This document shows positions 32,368 through 42,418 of a stretch of 64,000 nt of DNA, piece by piece. The stretch's first letter is position 1, and each line of letters starts with the position of its first letter. The notes under the pieces are model-generated. The model searched no databases. It saw only the letters and a program-made list of their open reading frames with translations, and was not told the origin of the DNA. Both the position numbers and the translations under genes were made by a program. The DNA lies in NCBI RefSeq assembly GCF_001661265.1, contig NW_017566994.1:248001-312000 (forward strand). Reading direction: 5' to 3'. This DNA is from Saitoella complicata NRRL Y-17804. Its lineage: Eukaryota; Ascomycota; Saitoellomycetes; Saitoellales; Saitoellaceae.

Positions 32368-33219
32368 ATGGCCGAACGTAAGGTGTTGAACAAGGTGTGT
32401 AGCGGTCGCAATGCATGGACCATCCGTAGCTGACGTTTATGCAAACAGTACTTCCCCCCAGACTTCGACCCCTCCCTCCTCACCAAACGCAAAAAACCCC
32501 AAAAAGCCGGCCCAAAAGTTCAAACAGTACGTCTCATGACACCTTTCTCCATGAAATGCAACACCTGCGGCGAATACATCTACAAGGGCAAAAAATTCAA
32601 CGCACGTAAAGAGAATAGCGGGGAGTTTTACCTCAGTATCGAGCGGTTCCGGTTTTATATTCGGTGTACGCGATGTTCGGCTGAGATTACCTTTATGACG
32701 GATCCGAAGAATGGGGATTATCTTATGGAGAGTGGTGCTTCCAGGAATTTCGAGCCGTGGAAGAAGAAGGACGGGGACGAGGAGGAGGGCGGGGAGGGGG
32801 AGGGTGGAGAGGAGGAGGGGGAGAATGCGATGGAGAGGTTGGAGAGTAAGACGTTGGATGCGAAGATGGAGATGGAGATCATGGATGCATTGGACGAGAT
32901 CCGGACCAGGAATTCACGGCATGAGAGAACGGGGGTTGATGCCGCGCTTGACCTCATCGATGCTGAGCGCGAAGCCGCTGCTAAGGTGGAAACGGAGGAA
33001 GAGCGACTCGCGCGAGAAGATGCTGAAATTGCACGGAAAGCTTTTCTGGACGCAGATGGAGATAAGGTGCGGAGAGTTGTTGAGGGTGATGGGGCATTGA
33101 AGGAGACGCCGGTGCCTGTGGTGGCTAAGCCGGCAATCCCTACTTTCAAGACGGGGGTTGTGAAGAGGAAGAAGAAGGACTTGGGGGCTGCGCTTGGAAT
33201 TGTGGTGAAGAAGAAGTAG
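32368..33219 (+). CDS. YJU2: Splicing factor Yju2/Cwf16
   Basis: A spliceosomal step-I factor of the Prp19-associated group. It promotes branching and docks near the branch helix. Two exons, 32368..32394 (nine codons, MAERKVLNK) and 32449..33219, joined across a 54-nt intron with a CTGAC branch site, give 265 residues. The join restores MAERKVLNKYFPPDFDPSLL, which separates it from the Saf4/CCDC130 branch. The zinc ribbon uses Cys46, Cys49, Cys82 and Cys85 (KCNTCGEYIYKGKKFNARKE, then RCTRC). The middle is a very acidic linker and helix, and the C-terminus ends in a basic KKK patch. Confidence 0.93.
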
Positions 33220-33559
33220 GCCGAAGAGGGAAGCGAGAGGACTGCGTGGTGCATATGGGATAGGATGGCGTTTCCAGTCTTTACAGCCGTCGTAATAGTA
33301 TACCCTTTTTGAGAACCATCCACTTCTCATATGAGGCAACTTTCGCATTCTTCAGATGTCCTCTCGGGACTCGGAGTCTCCCCCCCCACACGCGCGCCGG
33401 CGCCCCTCCCATGTCGGCGGCACCCAAATCTGGGGTGCACCCGTCTCCTCTCCTCCAACTCCCGGCCCCGAAGGCGAAGCAACACCCATAAAAGGCTCTC
33501 CTCGATCTCATCCCTCCCCTTCCCTTCCTCTCTACCACCCATACAAACAACAAACAACC
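33220..33559. promoter_or_regulatory. Acyl-CoA oxidase promoter
   Basis: 340 bp, GC-rich at 33355-33500 with C runs. Several CGG/CCG triplets occur, but no clean oleate-response element (CGG-N15-18-CCG) or CCTCGG box is certain by eye. Confidence 0.4.
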
Positions 33560-35746
33560 ATGCCCATGAGCAATAAATCAGAACCCTTCAAGGCAGTGGC
33601 CCACATCCCCTTCCCCTCCCACCTAAAACCCGCAGACCCTCAAGGCCCCGACGTCCTCGCCCGCGAACGCTCAAAAGCGACCTTCTCCATCCCCAAACTT
33701 ACCGAATACATTTACGGTCACGAATGGCTTGCTCGTCGGGATAAGATCTTGGCCATTTTGGAGGCTGATCCGATTATGGACAAGACACCGAATTACTACT
33801 TGGGGAGGGGGGAGAGGATTCGGTTAGCGTTGGCGAGGGCGAAGAGGGCGACGCAGTTGGCGAAGGATTTGGACTGGACGGATGAGGAGGTTCAGATGGC
33901 TGATTGGCTTGTTGATGAGGCTCACCCGGTATGTTCCCTCCTTCCTCATCCTGCATACATCTACTGACATGTGCAAACGCAGTACCACCTTCACAAGTCC
34001 ATGTACCTAATGACCCTCCGCGGGCAAGGTACCCCCGAACAACACGAGAAGTTCCTCAATCCCTCCGAGAACTACGAATTGATCGGCTGCTACGCACAAA
34101 CCGAACTCGGCCACGGCTCAAACGTCCAAGGCCTCGAAACCACCGCGACCTACGACCCTAAGACACAGACCTTCGATCTCCACTCCCCCACCCTCACTTC
34201 CTCAAAATGGTGGATCGGCTCCCTCGGACGTACGGCGAATACGGCGGTCGTCATGGCTCAACTCATCTCGAATGGAAAAACCTACGGGCCCCACCCTTTT
34301 GTCGTACCCATCCGCGACCTGAAAACTCACCAACCCCTCCCCGGCGTCCTTGTTGGCGATATCGGGCCCAAGTTCGGGTACAACGCGATCGATAACGGGT
34401 TTTTGCTGTTCGAGCACGTGAAGATCCCACACTTCAACATGCTCGCCAATTTCGCCCGGATCGACCCCGCCACGGGTGCCTACGAGAAACCACCGAACGA
34501 CAAGTTGTCGTACGGAACAATGACCTGGGTCCGTTCCGGGATCGTGTTGAATGCGAGACTCGTTACTGCGAGGGCGGCGACGGTCGCGGTGAGGTATTGT
34601 GCGATTCGGAGGCAGTTTGCGGATCGGGATGCGCCAAAGTTCGAGAGGGGACGGGCGGTGGAAACGGCGGTGTTGGATTACACTACTGTTCAGGTCCGAC
34701 TTCTTCCCGTTATTGCTCAGGCGTACGCTCTCCACTTTACCGGGACTGCGATGATGAGGTTGTATGAGTTGAATGCCAAACGCGCCGCTGGAGGCGATTT
34801 CGCACTCCTTGCCGACCTCCACGCGTCCTCCTCCGGTCTCAAATCCCTCTGCACGACCATGGCCGCCGAATCTATCGAAGTCTGCCGTCGCGCTTGTGGA
34901 GGCCACGGATTCAGTATGTTCTCCGGACTCGGAACTTTCTACCAAGACTACCTCCCCAACGTCACCTACGAAGGCGACAACTACATGCTCACGCAACAAG
35001 TCGCCCGCTACCTCCTCAAAATCGCACGTGAAGTCAAGGAGAAAGGTGGGAAGATCAAGTATGCGAACAAGAACCCCACGATCGAGTATTTGCTCGCGTA
35101 TCAGCAGGACAAGAATGCGAAGTGTCCAGTGGAGAGTGAGGGTGATTGGAGGGATGCGGAGATGTTGGTGAGGGCGTTTGGACACCGTGCGGCGTATTTG
35201 GTGGAGGATATCTTGCATAAGAGAGATGAGCTGAATATGTCCTGGAACTCGCTTCTTGTGGATTTCTACCGCGCGAGTGTCGCGCACTGTCAGTTCATCC
35301 TCATCAAGACTTTTGCAGACGCACTCGAGGCAGGTGATCTGGAGAGCAACGGCCGCAAAGGCATGGGGGCTGTTATGCGTGAATGCTGTTACCTCTTCGG
35401 CGTGGACACCATGCTCCGCGAAGCTTCGGAATTCCTCGCGTCAGGATACCTCTCCCCTCACCAATTCTCCCTCCTCCGCACATCGCAGATGTCACTCCTC
35501 ATCTCGCTCCGACCGAACGCTGTCCCCCTCGTTGACGCCTTCGATTTCCCCGATTATTTGTTGCAGAGTTCGTTGGGGAGGGGGGATGGGAGGGTTTATG
35601 AGGATATGGTGAAGAGGGCGGGGATGGAGCCGTTGAACGGAGTTACTTTTAATGTGAATTATAGGGATGCGGAGGTTGTCAGGGGGGAGGGTGAGGTGGA
35701 GAGGTTGAGGGAGAGTATGGGAAGGGTTGGGAAGGCGAAGATTTGA
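33560..35746 (+). CDS. POX1: Peroxisomal acyl-CoA oxidase
   Basis: The first enzyme of peroxisomal fatty-acid beta-oxidation: FAD-dependent oxidation of acyl-CoA to trans-2-enoyl-CoA, yielding H2O2. Two exons, 33560..33928 and 33983..35746, with a 54-nt intron, give 710 residues, the usual family length. The join reads EAHP|YHLHKSMYLMTLRGQGT. Signatures are YAQTELGHGSNVQGLETTAT (flavin-binding region), SKWWIGSLG, RRACGGHGFSMFSGLG (with the catalytic-region Glu in VTYEGDN downstream) and the C-terminal helical domains. The last three residues are AKI, a known fungal variant of the peroxisomal targeting signal 1. This supports a peroxisomal location. Confidence 0.96.
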
Positions 35747-35898
35747 GGATGGTCAAAGTATGGAAAAGTGTACGTTATGAGGTTTGTTATGCACCCCTGT
35801 CTTGGTATTGGTTTGAGTACGATAGTATGATATCCTTGTGAATGAAATGCTCTTTAACTTCATTCTGTTCCTTCCGACTCCATACCTTTACGGTGTGT

Positions 35899-36663
35899 CT
35901 ACCGCTTCCTCTCCTGCTTCCACTTGTACACCGCCGTCCCGTCCTTATCCACACCAGTCTTCTTCCTCGCCCCCTTTCCCTGCAAATTCCTCTGCAACAC
36001 GGTCTCCTTCTCCAACTTCCTCAACATATCACCCCTCTGGGTCCTGGCATCCAACTCTCTCAGCCGTGCCTCCCTCTCTTTCTGGATCTTCCTCTCATCC
36101 ATCTCGACATTTGATGGGGCGAATGAGACAGATTCGAGTTGGTCTAGGCGTGGGCGGTTGGATGAACGGGAGACGAGGGAGGGGTGAGTGTCGAAGTGAG
36201 AAGCTGCATCGAAGGTTTTCGCATGGGACTCGTCGTTGACGAAAACAGTATGTTTCCGTTTCTTGCCTTTATGCGCGTCCGGAGTCTCATCATCCAAAAC
36301 ATGCAGCTCCGCCTCCAACCTCTCAATCTTCTTACTCTCAATCTGCCTCATCGTCCTCACATACCCCGCATCCTGCGTCCTCAACACCTTAAGCGCATCC
36401 TCACTCAACGTCGTATTACCCCGATCCTTGACCACGACACCCTTCCGCGTCTTCTCCGTCATCATACCGAAATAGAACTCATCGGGGTTGCGGTCGGTTG
36501 CTTTTTCGCGGAGTTTCTTGAGGTAGTCTTGTTTGCGGTGGAAGTCTCGGGCACGGAGGATGTAGTCTTTTTTCTTTTCGAGGAGGCCGAATTTTTGGCG
36601 TTCGAGGGGTTGGGAACGTTCTTTGTGGTTGCGCCTGGAGACGGCGTTGCGGAGGGAGGACAT
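35899..36663 (-). CDS. UTP11: U3 snoRNA-associated protein Utp11
   Basis: A single-exon 254-residue basic protein of the small-subunit processome, needed for 18S rRNA maturation in the nucleolus. The N-terminal signature [18 protein letters not shown], followed by [20 protein letters not shown] and [10 protein letters not shown], is diagnostic. The remainder is helical with charged clusters and a basic end (KWKQERKR). The start at 36663 was chosen because of this signature; the frame continues upstream only to a non-ATG codon. Confidence 0.94.
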   Translation of the reverse strand: MSSLRNAVSRRNHKERSQPLERQKFGLLEKKKDYILRARDFHRKQDYLKKLREKATDRNPDEFYFGMMTEKTRKGVVVKDRGNTTLSEDALKVLRTQDAGYVRTMRQIESKKIERLEAELHVLDDETPDAHKGKKRKHTVFVNDESHAKTFDAASHFDTHPSLVSRSSNRPRLDQLESVSFAPSNVEMDERKIQKEREARLRELDARTQRGDMLRKLEKETVLQRNLQGKGARKKTGVDKDGTAVYKWKQERKR

Positions 36664-36762
36664 AGTGGGGCGAGTGTAGACCTTGTACTGACTAGTTTTG
36701 AGGTTGTTAGAGGTCAATGGATCGGGTGGAGGTCTGGACGGGATGGCTGTTCGTCGTTACTG

Positions 36763-36888
36763 TTACTTCTTGGTGTAGAGTTTCGCCTGCGTCGAAATTT
36801 GGGTTGCGCCGCACATTACGGCGATTGTGCCTGCTGCGCCCGCTGAGCTTGAAATGTAGCCTGTGAAATCCCAAATAATAATATGCAT
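36763..36888 (-). CDS. Possible 41-residue small membrane protein
   Basis: A short ATG-initiated frame lies between UTP11 and BUD23 on the same strand. It begins MHIIIWDFTGYISSS and ends in a basic STQAKLYTKK tail. A hydrophobic stretch (about residues 12-28, Ala/Gly/Ser-rich) could cross a membrane. It starts only 10 bp after the BUD23 stop codon. Alternatively the GGATTTCACAG before GCTACATTTC could be a splice acceptor, with this as a terminal exon or 3' UTR. I do not recognise a family. Confidence 0.25.
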   Translation of the reverse strand: MHIIIWDFTGYISSSAGAAGTIAVMCGATQISTQAKLYTKK

Positions 36889-36898
36889 AGATAACTCC

Positions 36899-37806
36899 TC
36901 AAAACCTAACCTTTCTCTTCCTGGTAGAGTACTTGGAATCGCGAGGCACATCGGCCTTACCACGTTTTCTGTAGAGCTCCTTCTTCTGCAACACCCACTC
37001 CCGCGATCCCTGCTCCGCCTTCCCCTTCTTCTTCTTATCCCTATTCCGAATAGCTCCTCCAGCACCTCTTCTACCCTCATACTTGACACCACTCTCCTCC
37101 TCCCCAGTCAACGCTTGCGGCAAAGCTACTGGTGCATCCGGTTGACCAGCAACCAAGCAAAGGTAGTACTTCCGCGCCTTCTTGGAGTCGGGGTAGTCGA
37201 CGACCAAACCTCCTCCGAAACCACACTTCGTGGCGATCTGCATGATGAGCGCCGTTTGTTGCTCTGACTCGGGGTAGAATTGGCAAACTGCTCGGCCACC
37301 TCTTCTCAGACTCGCGTACAACGTCTCGAAGAACCTTCGTAGACGCACACCAGGGGCATTGGCGGCTTTATCCGCATTACACAACCACTGAATCACCGAA
37401 ATGGAAATCGCACCATCGAAGGTACCGGCTCTGAACGGGATCCCGTCACCAATATCTTGGAGGAACAAGTCACCCTCGACATCTCTCTCCAGCGCTACCT
37501 GCAGCATGGATGGAGCGATATCGAGACCGCACCAGATGTGTCCCTCTTCTGAGAGGATTTCGCCAGATAGGCAGGATCCGCAACCGATATCGAGGAGAAA
37601 GGATGGTGAGTCGGGGAGGGAGAGAAGGTCGATGGCGCGAAGGGTCATCTCTGCCTGAATTGACTGGACACGGGAGTTCTGGGTGTACTTTTGCGCTTCA
37701 TCGTCGTTGTAGAACTACAATAGACTGTTAGAGCCTGCTCAAGAAATTGATCGAGGGTAGGTGAACGTACAATCTCCGGAGGAGCGATATGTTCGGGCCT
37801 GGACAT
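36899..37806 (-). CDS. BUD23: 18S rRNA (guanine-N7)-methyltransferase Bud23
   Basis: It methylates a conserved guanine in helix 36 of 18S rRNA (G1575 in yeast) and helps 40S subunit maturation with Trm112. Two exons, 37771..37806 (12 codons) and 36899..37714, with a 56-nt intron, give 283 residues. The join reads MSRPEHIAPPEI|FYNDDEAQKYTQNSR. The SAM-binding motif I is LLDIGCGS (52-59), followed by GLDIAPSML and DGAISISVIQWLCNADK. The C-terminus is basic and ends RKRKVRF, as in human BUD23. Its neighbours UTP11 and uS13m also act in ribosome biology. Confidence 0.95.
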
Positions 37807-38039
37807 GGTGTAGGATATGCGCTCAGGCTATGACAAGAAAGAATACCTTGCGAACAAGATCAAAGAACCTATAGTCGTCAGATAATCAGTCGTAAACGTC
37901 GAGGATTCTACCTTCTCGTATCGTATATCGTGGCTGATGCGTACCAAAATTGTGCCTCAGCCACACCAACCGACACTCCACCGAGAAACGAACACTGAAA
38001 AGCCGAACGGATCAAACCCTCTCAAGCTCCAGGGCCACC
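37807..38039. promoter_or_regulatory. Divergent promoter, BUD23 and uS13m
   Basis: 233 bp between the two start codons. No named element is certain. Confidence 0.45.
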
Positions 38040-38480
38040 ATGTTCCGATCACTACTCCCATCACTGCGACCAACGCTCACCGCCACCACCGCTGCTGCTG
38101 CGACCCAACCCCAGCACCGCTCCCTCCACTTGTTGGGTACCCACCTTCTCGACCACAAAACCGTCCCAATCGCCCTCACCTCCTTCTACGGCATCGGCCA
38201 CCACACCGCCGCCCAAATCTGCGCAAAGCTCATGATCCACAGAACCTGCAAAGTCCAAGACCTCTCCGAATACAAAATCAACGACCTCTCGAAGGTGTTG
38301 ACGGACATGACCATTGAATCCGATTTGATCAGAAAGATGCAGGCGTCGATTATGAGGTTGAGGACGATTGGGACGTATAGAGGAAAACGACATGCGGCTG
38401 GGTTGCCTGTTAGGGGTCAGAGGACGAATAATAACATTAAGACCGCGAAGAAGCTCAACAGGGTTGACAGGAGGCGTTAA
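38040..38480 (+). CDS. SWS2: Mitochondrial small-subunit ribosomal protein uS13m
   Basis: A single-exon gene for 146 residues. The first 28 or so are an Ala/Thr/Arg presequence. The S13 fold follows: LLDHKTVPIALTSFYGIGHH (helix-two-turn-helix), CKVQDLSEYKINDLSKVL, and the C-terminal RNA-binding signature GTYRGKRHAAGLPVRGQRT. A basic tail ends DRRR. It sits in the head of the 37S mitoribosomal subunit. Confidence 0.95.
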   Translation: MFRSLLPSLRPTLTATTAAAATQPQHRSLHLLGTHLLDHKTVPIALTSFYGIGHHTAAQICAKLMIHRTCKVQDLSEYKINDLSKVLTDMTIESDLIRKMQASIMRLRTIGTYRGKRHAAGLPVRGQRTNNNIKTAKKLNRVDRRR

Positions 38481-39038
38481 GCAGATGAAGTGGGGAAACG
38501 GGGTATGAGAGGTAGCGAAAGTGCGAGCGGGGAGTGCATTGGGTTAGGAGTGGAGGTTGTTGCTGTTGAGCCTTTTGCTGTTCAAGTCAGGCCTGACTTG
38601 ATCAGGACCGCTCAGAAGGAAAACGGAGGAGGTGCTGGCGTGGAGCATTTGGTGTACGAGTATCATTGAAACAGAGCATTTCACGAATACTGAATATGCA
38701 AATTACCCATAACTACGTGCGATCCCTCGTCGATGACCTGTCCCGAACGTCGTACCGGTAACATGTCCTGTGGCTATGGAAACAAGAAGGGTTCCTTGCA
38801 CATACTGTAAGACAGGTTGAAATGCGATGTAATGCGAAGATAAGTTTGGTAATACTGATTTGGGGGATATACCAAGAGCGCAATCCATATCAAGGGTATC
38901 GATACCATCCATAACCACACCAAAACCAAGCGATGAAACTCCCGTTCCCTAGCATACAATCAGCTCATCTCGCCTCACATTCTCCGTATCTCTTCCACCT
39001 CGTCATATCGTACACTCCTCTCCTCTCCCTTCCTACCC
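38481..39038. other. Convergent intergenic region
   Basis: About 560 bp with no recognisable gene. It lies between the 3' ends of SWS2 and the two-TM gene. Confidence 0.5.
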
Positions 39039-39749
39039 TCACCTCCACCACAACCAAACACACCCTCCCACCAACAAGACCATCCCCACCAACCCCACAA
39101 TAACCCTCTCAATCTGCGCCTCAACCTCAAAGGCCTTGCCCACCTCGAATTTCAGGAGCGCGCCTTGTCTATACCACCACGTCCCCCCATAATCCTCCGG
39201 ATCCTCCGTCCTCTCACGCCTAACCCTCCTCGCATTGATGGGATCAGATGCTGCGCGACCCAACCCGGGACTCGTCGTGGACGAGACAGACCCACGCAAA
39301 CTCCGTTCCCGCGCACGCAGCCGTTGTTCCTTCTTATCCACCAACAACAACCCCAACAAAAACGAGATGAACGTCAACGGCGCAAGTACGTATCTCTGGA
39401 ACGCACTCGCTTCCACGATTGTGGCTAGCTGTCTTCCGTCGTCGTCGTTTTCTGTGGTGGGTGAGGAGAGGGGTGAGCGGTGTCCGTCGCTGAAGGGGGT
39501 GATTTTCTCGAAGGAACGGTTTGCGAGGGAATCCTTGCGGAGTGGACTCGTTACAGCTGCAGCTGCAGCTGGATCTGGGATGGGGGTGTCACTGGCGGAG
39601 AGGAAGGGGGAAGCGGGGGCAGAGCCGGAGAGTGGAGAGGCACTCCCTGTTATGATTTCGTAGATTTCCTGTTTGGCGCTGGATTGTGCTTGTGCTTGTG
39701 CTTGTGCTGTTGTGGACGTAGAGGTGTGTTGCATTACGTAATTCTCCAT
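39039..39749 (-). CDS. Conserved-looking two-TM protein of unknown function
   Basis: A single-exon 236-residue protein that I do not recognise. The first 115 residues are low complexity: a repeated Ala-Gln run coded by GCTTGT-type repeats near 39689-39710, then Ser/Pro-rich sequence. Two membrane helices follow at about 120-137 (RYVLAPLTFISFLLGLLLVD) and 215-234, separated by a basic loop (DKKEQRLRARERS) and the motif DPEDYGGTWWYRQGALLKFE. The C-terminus is the end of helix 2. The Trp/Tyr-rich motif looks conserved rather than random. The ATG at 39749 was chosen because further upstream the frame starts without ATG. Confidence 0.6.
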   Translation of the reverse strand: MENYVMQHTSTSTTAQAQAQAQSSAKQEIYEIITGSASPLSGSAPASPFLSASDTPIPDPAAAAAVTSPLRKDSLANRSFEKITPFSDGHRSPLSSPTTENDDDGRQLATIVEASAFQRYVLAPLTFISFLLGLLLVDKKEQRLRARERSLRGSVSSTTSPGLGRAASDPINARRVRRERTEDPEDYGGTWWYRQGALLKFEVGKAFEVEAQIERVIVGLVGMVLLVGGCVWLWWR

Positions 39750-40258
39750 GGTGGTTGCCAACGATGGTAAAAGCGTCGGTATATATGCTCGAGCAAACAA
39801 ACGGTACGATCTGGATATGATTCGGGAAGTCCATGTCCGGCTCGGGAGGCAGGTGCTCGGGCCGCGAGGCCGTGGGATGACGTCGCGCGCAAGGGATTCA
39901 AAATGCCAGATATACAAAGTCCCTCCGAAAGTGATATCGGCATCCAACTGTAACGTCGTCAACCCTTCCTACTTACATCATGCTGCGCCGCGACGTCCCT
40001 GCTACACCTTCTAAAATGTACTTAGCCCCGATCCCTATATCGAATGCATTCACGTGTCCCGTTGTTCCCGCTTCCGTTTCCGCTTCCGTCGCCGGCCGGC
40101 AGAACAACAATGAGAATTATGGGTTGACCTCCTGAACGAAACGCGGCATATATCGAACGGTTCATCCTTTCTATTCATTCAAAGGCCGTATCGAAAAGAG
40201 AAGCAGGCAGAGAAGGGGAGAGGAACTTTGGGCATATACGACGACGGACGACGACGTC
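39750..40258. promoter_or_regulatory. Divergent promoter region
   Basis: 510 bp between the two-TM gene (minus) and the mini-GPI gene (plus). A TTCCGTTTCCGCTTCCG repeat occurs near 40068-40090. No gene is seen. Confidence 0.4.
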
Positions 40259-40560
40259 ATGACTCACCACCACCACCACCGCCGCCGGCCGACTACACAC
40301 CTTTACCAGCTGTCCTACCTCATCCTAGTTATTTCCCTCTTCGCGTTGTCTTCTGTCGTTGCACAGTCATCAGGTACATCCCCTCTCCTCCTCTCAGACC
40401 ACCGAGTCCTGACATGTCGAGCATAGGCTCAACCTCAAGTTCGTCGACCCTCGGGATATCGGAAGCGACAGCTACCCCGGCTAGTGCGGCGACGAGTGAG
40501 GGGGTTGTGATGGTTGTTGTTGCGGTTGTGAGTGTGTTTATTGCGTTGATGATGGTGTGA
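40259..40560 (+). CDS. Tiny secreted, probably GPI-anchored Ser/Thr-rich protein
   Basis: Two exons, 40259..40373 and 40427..40560, with a 53-nt intron (donor GTACAT, branch CCTGAC, acceptor TAG), encode 82 residues. The N-terminus is MTHHHHHRRRP, then a strong signal-peptide core (LSYLILVISLFALSSVVA) with likely cleavage after Ala35. Residues 36-63 are almost only Ser, Thr, Ala and Gly. Residues 64-82 are a pure hydrophobic tail that runs to the last residue, the usual form of a GPI-attachment signal, with small residues around Ala60-Ser62. The mature product would be about 27 residues, heavily O-glycosylatable. No family is recognised. The splice choice is supported because it joins the signal peptide to the tail in frame and matches local intron size. 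Confidence 0.6.
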
Positions 40561-40828
40561 GTGTGTGTGTGCTCGAGGTTGAAGGGCGGAAGAGCGAGGG
40601 GAGGGGATGTACTTGTGCGATATATGCTGGAGGAGAGATGAAGGTGCACGATATTGGATGTGGAAGGCGTTTTTTTTGTTTTTTTCTGGATTTTGGGAGC
40701 ATTTGGTGTATGTGAGTTTATATGACATTTAACGTTTGGTTGCGATATGCTCACCAAATATGATACACGTTCATTTAAGAACCCAAACTCCCATCAACTA
40801 TCGTACACCATTCCCTAATAATACTGCC

Positions 40829-41345
40829 TCACTCCCCCCTCCCCAAATTCTTCCAAAACTGATTCATCGTCTCCCCCAAACTCCCCCTCCTAATCCCAAT
40901 CTCCGCATGCTCTTTCGCCTTATCCTGGCTTCCCCTCCTCTGTTCCAACAACGACTGGAACGCCGGGGTGCCTTGTCCGTCATTACCGCCGAAGGACCAT
41001 CTGTTGGGTGCGAAGTTGGACCAGCGGTTCGCGTTAGGAGGGGTGACGCCGTAGGTGTCAGTAGGGGAAGAGGAGGTGGCCGTGGGGGAAGTGGAGAGGG
41101 GGAGAGTGGGGATTGCGGTGCCGGTGGGGGTGACGGAGGGGCCGCGGGTTGTGGAGGGGATGTCGGTGGGGGAGGAGGTTGGGGGGAGGGAAGCGGCTGC
41201 GTCGCCGGACATGCCGGAGGGCTGCGCGAGGACGAGTATGTCAGTCACTTGGCCGAGGTACGATGAGGGAGTGGGAATGTGCGAGTGGAGGGGAGGGACT
41301 GTGAGGGAAGGGAGAGGGACATACGTCAAAGCCTTGTGTCAACAT
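40829..41345 (-). CDS. Hypothetical Ser/Thr/Pro-rich protein
   Basis: Two exons, 41325..41345 (seven codons, MLTQGFD) and 40829..41221, with a 103-nt intron in phase 0, give 137 residues. The middle is a low-complexity Ser/Thr/Pro stretch. The C-terminal half carries NRWSNFAPNRWSFGGND, then FQSLLEQRRGSQDKAKEHAE and RRGSLGETMNQFWKN. Two RRxS motifs could be kinase A/AGC sites. I do not recognise a family. The exon 1 choice rests on a GTATGT donor and a GCGCAG acceptor, so it is likely but unproven. Confidence 0.55.
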
Positions 41346-41785
41346 ATCGTAGTTATCAAAGAGTTCGTATATGATTGCTCTCTGTCGATGGCTATCGTTC
41401 ACATATGGCTAACCCTTCCTCAACAGCACGAGCCGGTTATATACCCCCCTTCCCTCCCCCCCCGTGACAAGAGCCGCGTCGTCAGGACGGCGTCACGAGA
41501 TGCCTCGGGAGTCGCTCGTCATGTTTTGTGAGGGATCAAGTCGTCACGTCACATGGCTCGATTTGGAAGGTGGAGTCACGGTGCGCGTGGAATTTGGGGT
41601 GGGGCGTGGGAATATACAAGACTTGCATGTCCCGATCGCGAGATCATGTGACCTGCTGAGTTACTGATCGAGCAACTGGACAGCCAATGTTCCCGGACTC
41701 CGTCGGATCTGCATCGGCCCGACTCCGCATATATACCGATGTAATTGTACGACAACCGCCATTGCCATCGTAACCCGTTAGCATC
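41346..41785. promoter_or_regulatory. Divergent promoter region
   Basis: 440 bp between the hypothetical gene (minus) and the DUF427 gene (plus). It has C runs near 41450 and no gene. Confidence 0.4.
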
Positions 41786-42160
41786 ATGCCTTCCGTATAC
41801 GTCGGTGACACCCTCCTCGCCCAATCCGAACGCGTCGAACGCGTCGAAGGAAATCTTTACGTCCGTGCACCACTCCGCCCCCCTTCCCTTCACTCTACCT
41901 ACTAACACCCTACCCCCCCCCCGCAGTTCCCCCCCGGCACCATCCAAAAGCAATATTTCCATGGCCCTACGGAACTCCATACCCACTGTCCCTGGAAAGG
42001 CGACGCCAGCTATTACACCGTCGAAATTCCGGGTAAGGATGATGCGAGGAGTGTGAAGTTGGAGAATATTGCGTGGTATTATCCGGAGGCGAAGGAGGGG
42101 GCAAAGTACATTGAGGGGTGGGTTGCCTTTTATAAGAATAAGGTGGAAGTGAGGGAGTGA
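41786..42160 (+). CDS. DUF427 family protein
   Basis: Two exons, 41786..41860 and 41927..42160, with a 66-nt intron that has a perfect TACTAAC branch sequence, encode 102 residues. The small beta-barrel family signature is clear: GDTLLAQSERVERVEGNLYF, then THCPWKGDASYYTVEI and a C-terminal IENIAWYYPEA-like block ending GWVAFYKNKVEV. DUF427 proteins are widespread in bacteria and fungi. The biochemical role is unknown; a nucleotidyltransferase link has been suggested for fusions only. The protein is a single full domain. Confidence 0.9.
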
Positions 42161-42418
42161 TCATGAGGCCTAGGGAGAAGCGTGCCGTATTTGAGTCATG
42201 CACACCAATGAAGATCTGGTATAACTGAAACCTTAGTGATCATCGATCTTGTGATTGAAACGACTCGCTAGGTATTGGATTCCCACGCATGGTGTTCCCT
42301 ACCGTAACAGCGGACGTACGTGCACGGCCACAGCGCCTGGGTCACCCGCCACACCCGGACAGCATACCTCACAGCATTCTACGACGTTTTGATTTTGATA
42401 TCCCTCGATCGATAACCA
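42161..42418. other. Intergenic, DUF427 gene to LSM5
   Basis: 258 bp holding a 3' UTR and the LSM5 promoter. Nothing else is seen. Confidence 0.5.
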
